Origin: Boesenbergia rotunda
Taxonomy: Eukaryota; Streptophyta; Magnoliopsida; Zingiberales; Zingiberaceae
Assembly (NCBI GenBank): GCA_024364735.1
Contig: JAGFNQ010004732.1
Span: forward strand, 240,299 to 304,298
DNA: 64,000 nucleotides
Reading direction: 5' to 3'
The position numbers and the translations under genes were made by a program. Below are positions 36,061-47,860 of this stretch, piece after piece (position 1 is the stretch's first letter; the number at the start of each line of letters is the position of its first letter). The notes under the pieces were generated by a model. That model made no database searches. It had not been told where the DNA came from and was given only the letters and a program-made list of their open reading frames with translations.

Positions 36061-36982
36061 GGGGAGGGGGAATTTATTATTTATCTATCCAATTCTTAGA
36101 CTTTATTTCAGCAGAAGCTTCCACTAAGATAAATCGTGAAGTATTCACAGAGGTACATTCAAGTGACCAACATTTTTAGAGCTATCATACCATTGGAAAA
36201 ATCTTACTGTACATCGTAGTTAAGATTCAACCCTTAAATACCTAGTTAACTCCTTAAAAAAAAAATCTAATGCACTATATGATTATGGAGTAACATATGA
36301 CTCTTCCTAGTACCAATGATATGATTTCTATATTCTACTTTAGTTGCATGATGCCTCTAGAGCTATGGTGCAGCGGAAAAGTGACTAATCACTATTTCAG
36401 ATATTCACGATTCCATCCCTAGTTACGGCGTATTTATAGAAATTTTTCCTCCAAATAGGATATGAACCCTAGGACGTTGGACTTCTAGATCGCCCATCGT
36501 GCCCACCGTGAGCGCTTCTCAATTTACCCTGATAGTTGGTGGAAAACTTATGTGAGATCAGGTCGATTATCCGAGGTTGGAAAAACTTTTTTTTAAAAAG
36601 AAAAAAAAATAGTAGCACGAACATTTATAATCATTTAATGTTTTAATTTGTTATTAATAATTTATATACAAATATAAATAAATTCTTTGTGAAATGATCC
36701 CCTCTCTTTTGTTTTAATTGGTATTATGTATCCATAAATACTAAGATGGTCAATTTAATTTCATAGAAATTGATGATTGGCTAACACAATAAATCTAAAA
36801 GTACTAATAATATATGATCAATTATTCTATCGTTCTAAAATTAATCATGTATTTACGCGCTAGTCATATCATCCGAACTAATAACCTCCATGATTTATCT
36901 TCTCCGTATTGATCCTGAACGGATTGACGAGGACACTGAAGACGAGCGAATCACCTTTTACCATTAAAATTAATCATGCATT

Positions 36983-37047
<65 letters not shown>

Positions 37048-37790
37048 AAATTTAAATTCAATACTTAGATATCTAAAAACAAGTTTAAAAATTCTTACCC
37101 ATCATTACCTTAGGTAATTTGACAACCTTTTCGAAAATTAAAAAAAAAATCCTCCACCTCATCATTACCCTAAATGAGATGCATCGAGATGATGCGTTGG
37201 GTACAAAATGAGAAATGGGGCCCGGTGGTTCATAGTTGTGTTAAATGAGATGCTGCCAAAGAGTTGGTGGGCAATAATGTTATATAATGCCCCTAACAAA
37301 TCAGCTGATTGTTGTCCCAATTTGGTCGAATCGATCGCTGCTCGTGAGAGAATAGAGATTCCCGAACGGAGTAAAAGCTACGTCGTCGTCGTTATCTTCT
37401 CTCGTTCATATTTTTAACCAGCCTGTTGTTGCACGAGCCGATGCGTTTGCTTTTGGTGCGTGTGTGTCTAAAACACATTTAAGTGAGTTTGTCGATATTT
37501 TCAAGTCTAAAAAAAGCATTTATGGTATTAGGTGTGAATTAATGTAGTGTGGAGAGAAGGCTGACAAGTGCTTGTATGTATACACACAGAATTAATGAAC
37601 CCTAGCTAGCTTCACGGTTCATCTATATTCTCCAATCAATAATCACCGTGGTCATCTTTTTCTAATAATATGTTGAAATTTTTATAATATTAATACGCCA
37701 GTACAAATTTTGGATTAGGGTAGTACCAATGCAGAATATGTGCTCCATAAAGTTCAAATTTATGTGCATATTTGCTCCACAAATAGTTGT
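36061..37790. other. AT-rich intergenic DNA with a (TA)n tract
   Basis: No gene is recognised. A pure (TA)n tract lies at 36986-37045. A possible SINE-like segment lies at about 36360-36610 (see findings). Confidence 0.4.
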
Positions 37791-37796
37791 CNTAGT

Positions 37797-40700
37797 TCCA
37801 TCAGTGGGTTTTTGACCAAAACCCACTGATGGACCTCCCATATCTGGATTTCTGAAAATCATTATCAACAGTTAGGGTTGAGGTTAGAAAGTATTTTAGG
37901 TGTCCAAACCTAAATTATAATTTTGTCCAAAGCTATATGTGTAGTTTAGTTCCATCAGTGGGTTTTGAGCAAAACCCACTGATGGACCTCCCATATCTGG
38001 ATTTCTGAAAATCCATTATCAGTAGTTAGGGTTAGGTTTAGAAAGTATTTTAGGTGTCAGAAACATCAAATTATAATTTTTCCAAACCTATAGGTGTAGT
38101 TTAGTTCCATCAGTGGGTTTTGAGCAAAACCCACTGATGGACCTCCCATATCTGGATTTCTGAAAATCCATTATCAGTAGTTTGGGTTTAGGTTCTAGAA
38201 AGTATTTTAGGTGTCAGAAACATAAATTATAATTTTTTCCAACCTATAGGTGTAGTTTAGTTCCATCAGTGGGTTTTGAGCAAAACCCACTGATGGACCT
38301 CCCATATCTGGATTTCTGAAAATCCATTATCAGTAGTTAGGGTTGAAGTTCTAGAAAGTATTTTAGGTGTCAGAAACATCAAATTATAATTTTTTCCAAA
38401 CCTATAGGTGTAGTTTAGTTCCATCAGTGGGTTTTGAGCAAAACCCACTGATGGACCTCCCATATCTGGATTTCTGAAAATCCATTATCAGTAGTTAGGG
38501 TTGAAGTTCTAGAAAGTATTTTAGGTGTCAGAAATATCAAATTATAATTTTTTTCCAAACCTATAGGTGTAGCTTAGTTCCATCAGTGGGTTTTGAGCAA
38601 AACCCACTGATGGACCTCCCATATCTGGATTTCTGAAAACCCACAAATGGACCTCCCATATCTGGATTTCTACAAAACCATTATCAGTATTTAGGGGTGA
38701 GGTTGGAGAGAGTATTTTAGGGTTTAGGGATAAAATATGTAATCCAACTTGGGGGATGAAGTCAAAATATAATATGGTTAAGGGTGATCCTCAAATAATA
38801 TTTATTTCAGGCCCACGGTGGGCCTGAAATGTTTTTATTTCAGGTCCACGGTGGGCCTGAAATAAATGTATTTCAGGCCCACTATGGGCCTGAAATATCT
38901 TTATTTCAGGCCCACCTTGGGCCTGAAATAAAGTTATTTCAGGCCCGACGTGGGCCTGAAATTATAATTTGAGGTTTGTAACACCTCAACTCCACTGAAG
39001 GACCCATTGATGAGGTTGGAGAAAGTATTTTAGGTGTCGACAACATCAAATTATAATTTTTTCCAAACCTATAGGTGTAATTTAGTTCCATCAGTGGGTT
39101 TTGAGCAAAACCCACTGATGGACATCCCATATCTGGATTAATGAAAAAAAATTATCAACAGTTAGGGATCAGGTTGGAGAAAGTATTTTAGGTGTCGGAA
39201 ACCTCAAATTATAATTTTCTCCAAAGTATAGGTGTAGTTTAGTTCCATCAGTGGGTTTTGAGCAAAACCCACTGATGGACCTCCCATATCTGGATTTCTG
39301 AAAATCCATTATCAGTAGTTAGGGTTGAGGATCTAGAAAGTATTTTAGGTGTCGGAAACCTCAAATTATAAATTTTTCCGAAGCTATAGGGCTAGTTTAG
39401 TTCCATCAGTGGGTTTTGAGCAAAACCCACTGATGGACCTCCCATATCTGGATTTCTGAAAATCCATTATCAGTAGTTTGGGTTTAGGTTCTAGAAAGTA
39501 TTTTAGGTGTCAGAAACATCAAATTATAATTTTTTCCAAACCTATAGGTGTAGTTTAGTTCCATCAGTGGGTTTTGAGCAAAACCCACTGATGGACCTCC
39601 CATATCTGGATTTCTGAAAATCCATTATCAGTAGTTTGGGTTTAGGTTCTAGAAAGTATTTTAGGTGTCAGAAACATCAAATTATAATTTTTTCCAAACC
39701 TATAGGTGTAGTTTAGTTCCATCAGTGGGTTTTGAGCAAAACCCACTGATGGACCTCCCATATCTGGATTTCTGAAAATCCATTATCAGTAGTTAGGGTT
39801 GAAGTTCTAGAAAGTATTTTAGGTGTCAGAAACATCAAATTATAATTTTTTCCAAACCTATAGGTGTAGTTTAGTTCCATCAGTGGGTTTTGAGCAAAAC
39901 CCACTGATGGACCTCCCATATCTGGATTTCTGAAAATCCATTATCAGTAGTTAGGGTTGAAGTTCTAGAAAGTATTTTAGGTGTCAGAAATATCAAATTA
40001 TAATTTTTTTCCAAACCTATAGGTGTAGCTTAGTTCCATCAGTGGGTTTTGAGCAAAACCCACTGATGGACCTCCCATATCTGGATTTCTACAAAACCAT
40101 TATCAGTATTTAGGGGTGAGGTTGGAGAGAGTATTTTAGGGTTTAGGGATAAAATATGTAATCCAACTTGGGGGATGAAGTCAAAATATAATATGGTTAA
40201 GGGTGATCCTCAAATAATATTTATTTCAGGCCCACGGTGGGCCTGAAATGTTTTTATTTCAGGTCCACGGTGGGCCTGAAATAAATGTATTTCAGGCCCA
40301 CTATGGGCCTGAAATATCTTTATTTCAGGCCCACCTTGGGCCTGAAATAAAGTTATTTCAGGCCCGACGTGGGCCTGAAATTATAATTTGAGGTTTGTAA
40401 CACCTCAACTCCACTGAAGGACCCATTGATGAGGTTGGAGAAAGTATTTTAGGTGTCGACAACATCAAATTATAATTTTTTCCAAACCTATAGGTGTAAT
40501 TTAGTTCCATCAGTGGGTTTTGAGCAAAACCCACTGATGGACATCCCATATCTGGATTAATGAAAAAAAATTATCAACAGTTAGGGATCAGGTTGGAGAA
40601 AGTATTTTAGGTGTCGGAAACCTCAAATTATAATTTTCTCCAAAGTATAGGTGTAGTTTAGTTCCATCAGTGGGTTTTGAGCAAAACCCACTGATGGACT

Positions 40701-42475
40701 TCCCATATCTGGATTTCTGAAAATCCATTATCAGTAGTTAGGGTTGAGGATCTAGAAAGTATTTTAGGTGTCGGAAACCTCAAATTATAAATTTTTCCGA
40801 AGCTATAGGGCTAGTTTAGTTCCATCAGTGGGTTTTGAGCAAAACCCACTGATGGACCTCCCATATCTGGATTTCTGAAAATCCATTATCAGTAGTTTGG
40901 GTTTAGGTTCTAGAAAGTATTTTAGGTGTCAGAAACATCAAATTATAATTTTTTCCAAACCTATAGGTGTAGTTTAGTTCCATCAGTGGGTTTTGAGCAA
41001 AACCCACTGATGGACCTCCCATATCTGGATTTCTGAAAATCCATTATCAGTAGTTTGGGTTTAGGTTCTAGAAAGTATTTTAGGTGTCAGAAACATTAAA
41101 TTATAATTTTTTCCAAACCTATAGGTGTAGTTTAGTTCCATCAGTGGGTTTTGAGCAAAACCCACTGATGGACCTCCCATATCTGGATTTCTGAAAATCC
41201 ATTATCAGTAGTTAGGGTTGAAGTTCTAGAAAGTATTTTAGGTGTCAGAAACATCAAATTATAATTTTTTCCAAACCTATAGGTGTAGTTTAGTTCCATC
41301 AGTGGGTTTTGAGCAAAACCCACTGATGGACCTCCCATATCTGGATTTCTGAAAATCCATTATCAGTAGTTAGGGTTGAAGTTCTAGAAAGTATTTTAGG
41401 TGTCAGAAATATCAAATTATAATTTTTTTCCAAACCTATAGGTGTAGCTTAGTTCCATCAGTGGGTTTTGAGCAAAACCCACTGATGGACCTCCCATATC
41501 TGGATTTCTGAAAACCCACAAATGGACCTCCCATATCTGGATTTCTACAAAACCATTATCAGTATTTAGGGGTGAGGTTGGAGAGAGTATTTTAGGGTTT
41601 AGGGATAAAATATGTAATCCAACTTGGGGGATGAAGTCAAAATATAATATGGTTAAGGGTGATCCTCAAATAATATTTATTTCAGGCCCACGGTGGGCCT
41701 GAAATGTTTTTATTTCAGGTCCACGGTGGGCCTGAAATAAATGTATTTCAGGCCCACTATGGGCCTGAAATATCTTTATTTCAGGCCCACCTTGGGCCTG
41801 AAATAAAGTTATTTCAGGCCCGACGTGGGCCTGAAATTATAATTTGAGGTTTGTAACACCTCAACTCCACTGAAGGACCCATTGATGAGGTTGGAGAAAG
41901 TATTTTAGGTGTCGACAACATCAAATTATAATTTTTTCCAAACCTATAGGTGTAATTTAGTTCCATCAGTGGGTTTTGAGCAAAACCCACTGATGGACAT
42001 CCCATATCTGGATTAATGAAAAAAAATTATCAACAGTTAGGGATCAGGTTGGAGAAAGTATTTTAGGTGTCGGAAACCTCAAATTATAATTTTCTCCAAA
42101 GTATAGGTGTAGTTTAGTTCCATCAGTGGGTTTTGAGCAAAACCCACTGATGGACCTCCCATATCTGGATTTCTGAAAATCCATTATCAGTAGTTAGGGT
42201 TGAGGTTCTAGAAAGTATTTTAGGTGTCGGAAACCTCAAATTATAAATTTTTCCGAAGCTATAGGGCTAGTTTAGTTCCATCAGTGGGTTTTGAGCAAAA
42301 CCCACTGATGGACCTCCCATATCTGGATTTCTGAAAATCCATTATCAGTAGTTTGGGTTGAGGTTGGAGAATGTAGATTAGGTGTCCGAAACATCAAATT
42401 ATAATTTTTTCCAAACCTATAGGTTTAGTTTAGTTCCATCAGTGGGTTTTGCTCAAAACCCACCGGTTGAACCTC
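37797..42475. repeat. Satellite array of 24 long hairpins in higher-order units
   Basis: The marker is a near-perfect palindrome with arms TCCATCAGTGGGTTTT and AAAACCCACTGATGGA around GAGC. Its first base falls at 37797, 37951, 38106, 38262, 38420, 38579, 39087 and so on to 42435: 24 copies, mostly 155-159 bases apart. After the copies at 38579, 40035 and 41454 comes a 471-508-base spacer holding five TTTCAGGCCC...GGGCCTGAAA palindromes. This makes a higher-order unit of 1456 then 1419 bases; the difference is a 37-base segment missing in the middle copy. The units are almost identical, so amplification is recent. The short ORFs that recur here are repeat by-products. Confidence 0.92.
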
Positions 42476-42839
42476 CTATATCTGATTTATATAATATATA
42501 TTGTTGATTAGATTATATAATGATTTTTAGAATAATAATAAATATTTACCTACAAGATGTAACAGAATAGATCATTTGGCACACAACAGTGCAGCAACTG
42601 GCACACAACAGTGCATTATCAGTTATTATATCCGACCGTATCACTTGGCACACAACAATGCAACAACTGGATTTGAATAAACATCACCCAATTGTTTTCT
42701 TTTTGTTGACAATATATTATATAGAATAACAACATCTACATAATCATAACAACATCCACATAAGGAGATTTTTCCATACAAATGGATGTTAATCAACAGC
42801 AATGGATTTTTACATCACCAATACAGTTTTCAGATTATC
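42476..42839. repeat. Array edge and short GCACACAACAGTGCA repeats
   Basis: The last hairpin has a degenerate right arm, and the sequence becomes AT-rich. Three copies of TTGGCACACAACA(G/A)TGCA-type sequence lie at 42576-42665. No gene. Confidence 0.4.
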
Positions 42840-45800
42840 TCAAGTTTTACAAAACATGTCTCTCAGAATATTAACTGTCAGCTCAAATCTGATTCTACTC
42901 ATGTCTCCTTGTTTGAAATCCATCTTCTCATCATATAGGAGACATCGAACATATTGCATGACAAAGAAGGCACAGTCCACGCTGAAATTAACAAACACTT
43001 TTTTAGATTTCAATAAGTGGGTTTATAAAATACTTTCTTATTTTAAAAAATAAGAAAGTTCTTCCTCATTTAGTTACCTATGTTCTTGTTGGGGACATTT
43101 TTGTCTGACGGAGGACCATTTGTCCAAGGGATGATGACTTTGTAGATACGGATGAATAGCCGTAAGTTCCTCGCGAGTATATTGTTTAAGTTCTTTTACC
43201 TGTCAAACATATCATGAATTTATTAATCACCATCAATGACATTTTAGAGAAAATGATGACCATATATAAGAATAAAGGAAGATAGCTCACCGCTGTGTCA
43301 AATTCATGCTTATATTTACGACCACTAGCAAGAGAATTAAAATGATTAAAAGTCATGGATTCTGTATCCACCGCTAACAAGTGAAAGTGTGTATTATCAC
43401 TGCACAAAGGGATTAAAATAAATCTAAACCCTTGTTCAAGCATATCAGTCTTCATCACTTGTTGCAGGGAAATCTTTCTTGACGATCTGATTGATGCCTA
43501 CAAATATGCATTCACAAAATTAATAATACCCATATCATAATATTAGGTCTTGTACAATATATCTGTTTAATTAATATACATCACTTACTGTGAAGAAGGT
43601 TGAACAATATATTGACTTGTTGTATGGCCTACCACATGCGGATGCTCCCCTAAATAAAATTTTACAAAAGGCATCAATGACCTCGCCTTTTGTAAAAACC
43701 TCTCCATTGAGGATTTGTAAGAATGAATGCAAATTCAAAGCAAAGGGTGCATCCTCCCAGATAAATTCATTTGCCAACCTGCCATGTAAATTGATATGAT
43801 TATATATTACATAAGAAGATATATTAACTAACGTAAACTATAATATTTTGTAACTTACTTTAGATTCTCCAATCTATTTATCAGGTAGACCACTTCTTTA
43901 TCTTTATTTTTCTTCTTTGTATTCATAAAATGTTTCTTCACAAACTACATCAATAAAATTTATTTAGCCCAAACTAATTATTGACCAAATTCAATACAAT
44001 TTATGTATTTTAAATGAAATTAACACACTTACATCAATGCCTTGTTGCCTCATTTTGTATAGTTCGGAGGTTCTTCTTGTTTCCTCCTCTATGTCTTCTT
44101 CAGACATGACTTCCATTACATCGTAAATGTTTCCTCTTGCTTCATCCATATCCTCCTCACTAAGTTTCCTTTTTCCCTTGTCCATAACAATTGATATTTG
44201 TTTCCTGTCCCGCTTCCCCTTAGGTAAAAGCTGGTGCCATACTGGACTGTCAATTGGAGTATCCCTGTAATCATACCGAGTTCGGTCACGTCCTCTCCTA
44301 GGTGTACAAGATACTGGATCAGAAAGAGGATCGACTACAGGATAACTTTCTTGACCCTCCATGCCTTTTTTTTCAATAATTGAAAGTAATTCCTTAACCC
44401 TTTCATTCAAACATATATTCTCCTCTGTTAGCTCCTTGATTCGGTTGTCCTTAAGAATGCATTCACCACATAGGCTAACATCTCCTTCTGATGTCTCCAT
44501 TGGTCGTGGTATGTCATCACCGATATCAAGGTTCTCAAACAATGTGTTCTCATGTAGGGTAGGAATTAATTCAACAATAACCTGTCAATTACGAAGTACA
44601 CAAATGTTACTACCTCTCTATCTAACTCAGATAGATCACATTTAAGAATAATTACCTCTTCAGACGAGAGTCGGTCGACAAGGCCCCTCACCCTACTAAT
44701 ATGCGAAGGAATATTCCTCCACTTATTTATTCGGGGCCCTTCAACATTGAATGGTTTTTGAATTGGTACATGCTCCAAAAACCATACCTACACAAATTTT
44801 TGCAGCCAAATACATTAATGACATCAAAATATTATAAAATTTAACAAGATAATTCTACTCACTGCCAAAAGCCCTGCAAATCCCTTTAGGTAAGGGAGGT
44901 TGGTGGTGCTCTGGTTTCCCTGAGTTGATGAAAATAAGTCCCCAATCTTAGGTAATTGTGGAGACAAAAATTGATGGATAGCTTCTACCCAATTGAATCT
45001 ACCTAGATTGTCATAATCATCTACTATATCTACAAGACCTAGAGGAACCTTATATGTACTAGATGAAAATAAGACACAAACAAATATATACAAAATATAA
45101 AATTTACACACTAATAACACATCATCCTCTGATTCAACACTTTTAGAAAAATGTTTAAGTAACTCCTCAAGTCTTGTTCTTGTAGGTTGTTTTTCTTTTG
45201 AGAAGTAAGTACGATAGAGGTCACCCGATGCTTTAGTTGAATTAATAGGGACCGAAACACCACGGTCCACTATACCCAGTATCAATGCAACATCTCGTCT
45301 GGAGAACGCAACCGGTACACCTGAAACAATTACAATATTTAGTTATCATCAAGAATATAGGCTTGAAATTATTCCACGTTGGGCCTGAAATGATTTCAAT
45401 ACAGGCCCGACGTGGGCCTGAAATGAATTCAATTCAGGCCCGACGAGGGCCTGAAATGTATTCATTTCAGGCCCTGGTCGGGCCTGAAATGTATTCATTT
45501 CAGGCCTACCGAGGGCCTGAACTAAATTAACTTCAGGCCCTCGGTAGGCCTGAAATGATTTTATTTCAGGCCTACCGAGGGCCTGAAGTCATTTTCACTT
45601 CAGTCCCTCAGTAGCCCTAAAATGAAATGATTAAACTTTATCAAAAACTAATCATTTGAGGCCATCTATATTACTGTCTTATCTTACTATAGATACTATA
45701 GATATTGTCTACAATTCATAACTAAAACTATTACCTGAGAATTTAAAACCTTGCGAGGTTGAATCCCAACTTTCAAATATATTAACCAAAATTCCACGGA

Positions 45801-46112
45801 TATGCTGCAATTCTTGTATGTCCAGGAAAAAATTGAAAGGCGACCCTTTGATCTTCGCAATGTGTCGATCATTTAAAATGTCAAATTCTTCAAAAAATTA
45901 TTTAAAGTGGCCTAAAATACTGCACCAACGTAATTTTTGTCCAATGTCATCTGAATCCTACAGTTTATATACAGTACAAATTTATTCAGCAAAATAATTT
46001 TAAACATGTTGACAAACAATGCTGGTTTGACCTAAGCATATCGCTAACATACCTTGGTGGATAATGCCAAGGAAGAAGACGCTGAACCACGTACAGACCT
46101 TTTGCCTGACAT
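42840..46112 (-). pseudogene. DUF1985/Ulp1-type cysteine protease gene, multi-exon, one in-frame stop
   Basis: I can chain about ten exons with canonical splice sites: 46112-46053 (MSGKRSVRGSASSSLALSTK), 45957-45735, 45320 to about 45120, about 45050-44863, 44787-44661, 44581-44033, a short Lys-rich exon near 43900, then 43790-43600, 43500-43275, 43180-43080 and about 42985-42840. The N-terminal part (FSRRDVALILGIVDRGV, GRFNWVEAIHQFL, LKGFAGLLAVWFLEHVPI) resembles DUF1985. A coiled linker follows. The C-terminal part resembles an Ulp1 (C48) peptidase: His in THFHLLAVD, CPQQ, and Cys in VDCAFFVMQY. The usual Asp after the His appears as Asn (NHFNSL). A TAA at 45898-45900 interrupts exon 2. Such genes are often transposon-borne in plants. 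Ulp1 enzymes cleave SUMO; activity here is unproven. Confidence 0.65.
45365..45615. repeat. Intronic array of GGCCTGAAAT palindromes
   Basis: About seven inverted units of the type TTCAGGCCCGACGTGGGCCTGAA lie between exons 2 and 3 of the Ulp1-like gene. Core variants include CCCGACGAGGG, CCTGGTCGGG and CCTACCGAGGG. They match the second palindrome class in the satellite at 38800-38960, 40225-40380 and 41680-41840. Confidence 0.85.
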
Positions 46113-47337
46113 TATCAAATAAATCCAACGTGCAGAAACCCTAACCCCTTGGTGTATTATGCCGATTAGTCTCCACTTCAACGTTAACACTAAAACCCAC
46201 CTCAGGATCACACAGAAACGCTTTCGAGCAATGCCTAGGTTTTGGTTGTCCGCAGGGATTCGGGGGATGAGCTCGCGACTATATCACAGCTAGGGCACGT
46301 AGGACTGCAAGAAGGCGAGTTCTTGCGCTGAGAGAGGTTGAGAGTGAGCTTTTATCCGAAATGAAGGACTTCCATTTACGTTGTTGCGCTGAGAGAGAAC
46401 GGAGAAAATTTCCACTGCTACACATCCGAACCACAAATTAATATTTTATTGATAAAGTGGTTCGGTTGTCTCGAAACTGTGTCTGATAAAGTTATTCTTT
46501 GGCGGGAGGGGTATAAAAGTAACTTCACTATATGGGATGCGCCCTTTGGTATAATAGAAACCATGGTACTCATTTCGGCAATTACGAATAGTTGGATATG
46601 CCCTTTGGTAAATTGCCGAAGCAATTCGCTTAGCATGCCGTATCAAAGCATTTGGCTTCATAAGAGTCATTTAGACTAGCTTTCTAAAAACACAAACGCA
46701 CTTAATATCTCGGCTGTTAAAGCAAATCCTTCAAGCAATACTAAAACATGTATAATCGAACCAAAAACGTGAAGCATGGAATGAAAGCTGGAGACTAATC
46801 ATTTTGGAGGTGAGATTTAGTTGAGTTGGGTTATCATTGTTCGGAAGTCAGAGGTCCAAATAATTAATTGATCGAGTTGGAAAAACTTTCAGCAGACTAA
46901 TCATTTGAAGCACCAAGTTCATTGGCACGAGAATCCATCATTTTTTAAATTTAGAATCCATCATTAATAAAAGAATTTAGAATCCATCATTTCTTTAATT
47001 TTACACGAATTGAACAAGATAATTTATCTTAGAAGCAATATCTCAGATGAGAAACAATGGATCACACTGGGAAATCAGTGAAAGTAGATCTCGACTTTGA
47101 TACAAATACATGTTTAAGCTAAGTTAAACAGGAAAAGATTTATTCCAATTGCTCGAGCGGAACAACAAGCTGATTGACATGGAACGACAGATGAGAACGC
47201 AGAGCTCTTCCAGGCCTCGGAGCAATCTCAGCGTCTGAAGTGCATCTTTTTTCAAGCTGAAACACTATTTCTTGAGTAAATTTGGCTGTAGATCCACTAA
47301 TTATTCAACATGAAAATTAAAATTCAGCAGCAATCGA
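46113..47337. other. No gene recognised; presumed promoter side of the Ulp1-like gene
   Basis: 46113-46440 is probably the 5' region of the minus-strand gene. The direct repeat TTGCGCTGAGAGAG occurs at about 46323 and 46383. The overlapping ORFs at 46418-46679 show no recognisable domain. The rest is AT-rich. Confidence 0.3.
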
Positions 47338-47860
47338 TAGCCCGTTGTGCTTGGCTGATCGGTCAGGCAGACCGATCAGGGACCTTGAGATCACAGGAGG
47401 TGTAGGTGAGATCACAGGAGGTTTAGGGATCAGTCTGGTGACCGATCCCCTGTCTCTGATCAGTCAGTGAGACCGATCAGGCCCTTGGCTGATCGGTCAA
47501 GGAGACCGATCAGGCTCATTCTGGATCGGTCCACTGACCGATCAGAAATTCCTGTGACCATTCTGATTGTTTTCTAATCGGTCACCAGACCGTTCAGAAG
47601 GCCTTCTGATTCCTCAGACGCTCTCTGGATCGGTCCACTGACCGATCAGAAATTCCTGTGACCATTCTGATCATTTTCTGATCGGTCACCAGACCGTTCA
47701 GAAGGCCTTCTGATTCCTCAGACGCTCTCTGGATCGGTCAACAGACCGATCAAACATCCTGGATCGGTCCTGTGACCGATCTAGAATCAAGAGAGTTCGT
47801 GCCAACTCCCTGATCGGACTCATCCAGCCACTCATTTCGACCCTGAGTCCAGAGACCCTT
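47338..47860. repeat. Inverted GATCGGTC/GACCGATC repeats with a 108-bp tandem duplication
   Basis: About ten paired units related to those in the solo LTR at 33284-35143. A segment of about 108 bases (GGATCGGTCCACTGACCGAT to GACGCTCTCT) is present twice in tandem at about 47523-47735. No LTR ends or target duplications were found, so its parent element is unknown. Confidence 0.7.

Noticed and set aside
38266..42005. Repeated small ORFs with near-identical 63-65-residue products
   Set aside because: They recur with the satellite higher-order unit and follow its sequence; no domain, and the frames depend on the palindrome.
37797..42475. CRISPR-like array
   Set aside because: The regular spacing is that of a ~158-bp satellite monomer. 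The DNA between hairpins is repeated too, not unique spacers, and the DNA is a plant's.
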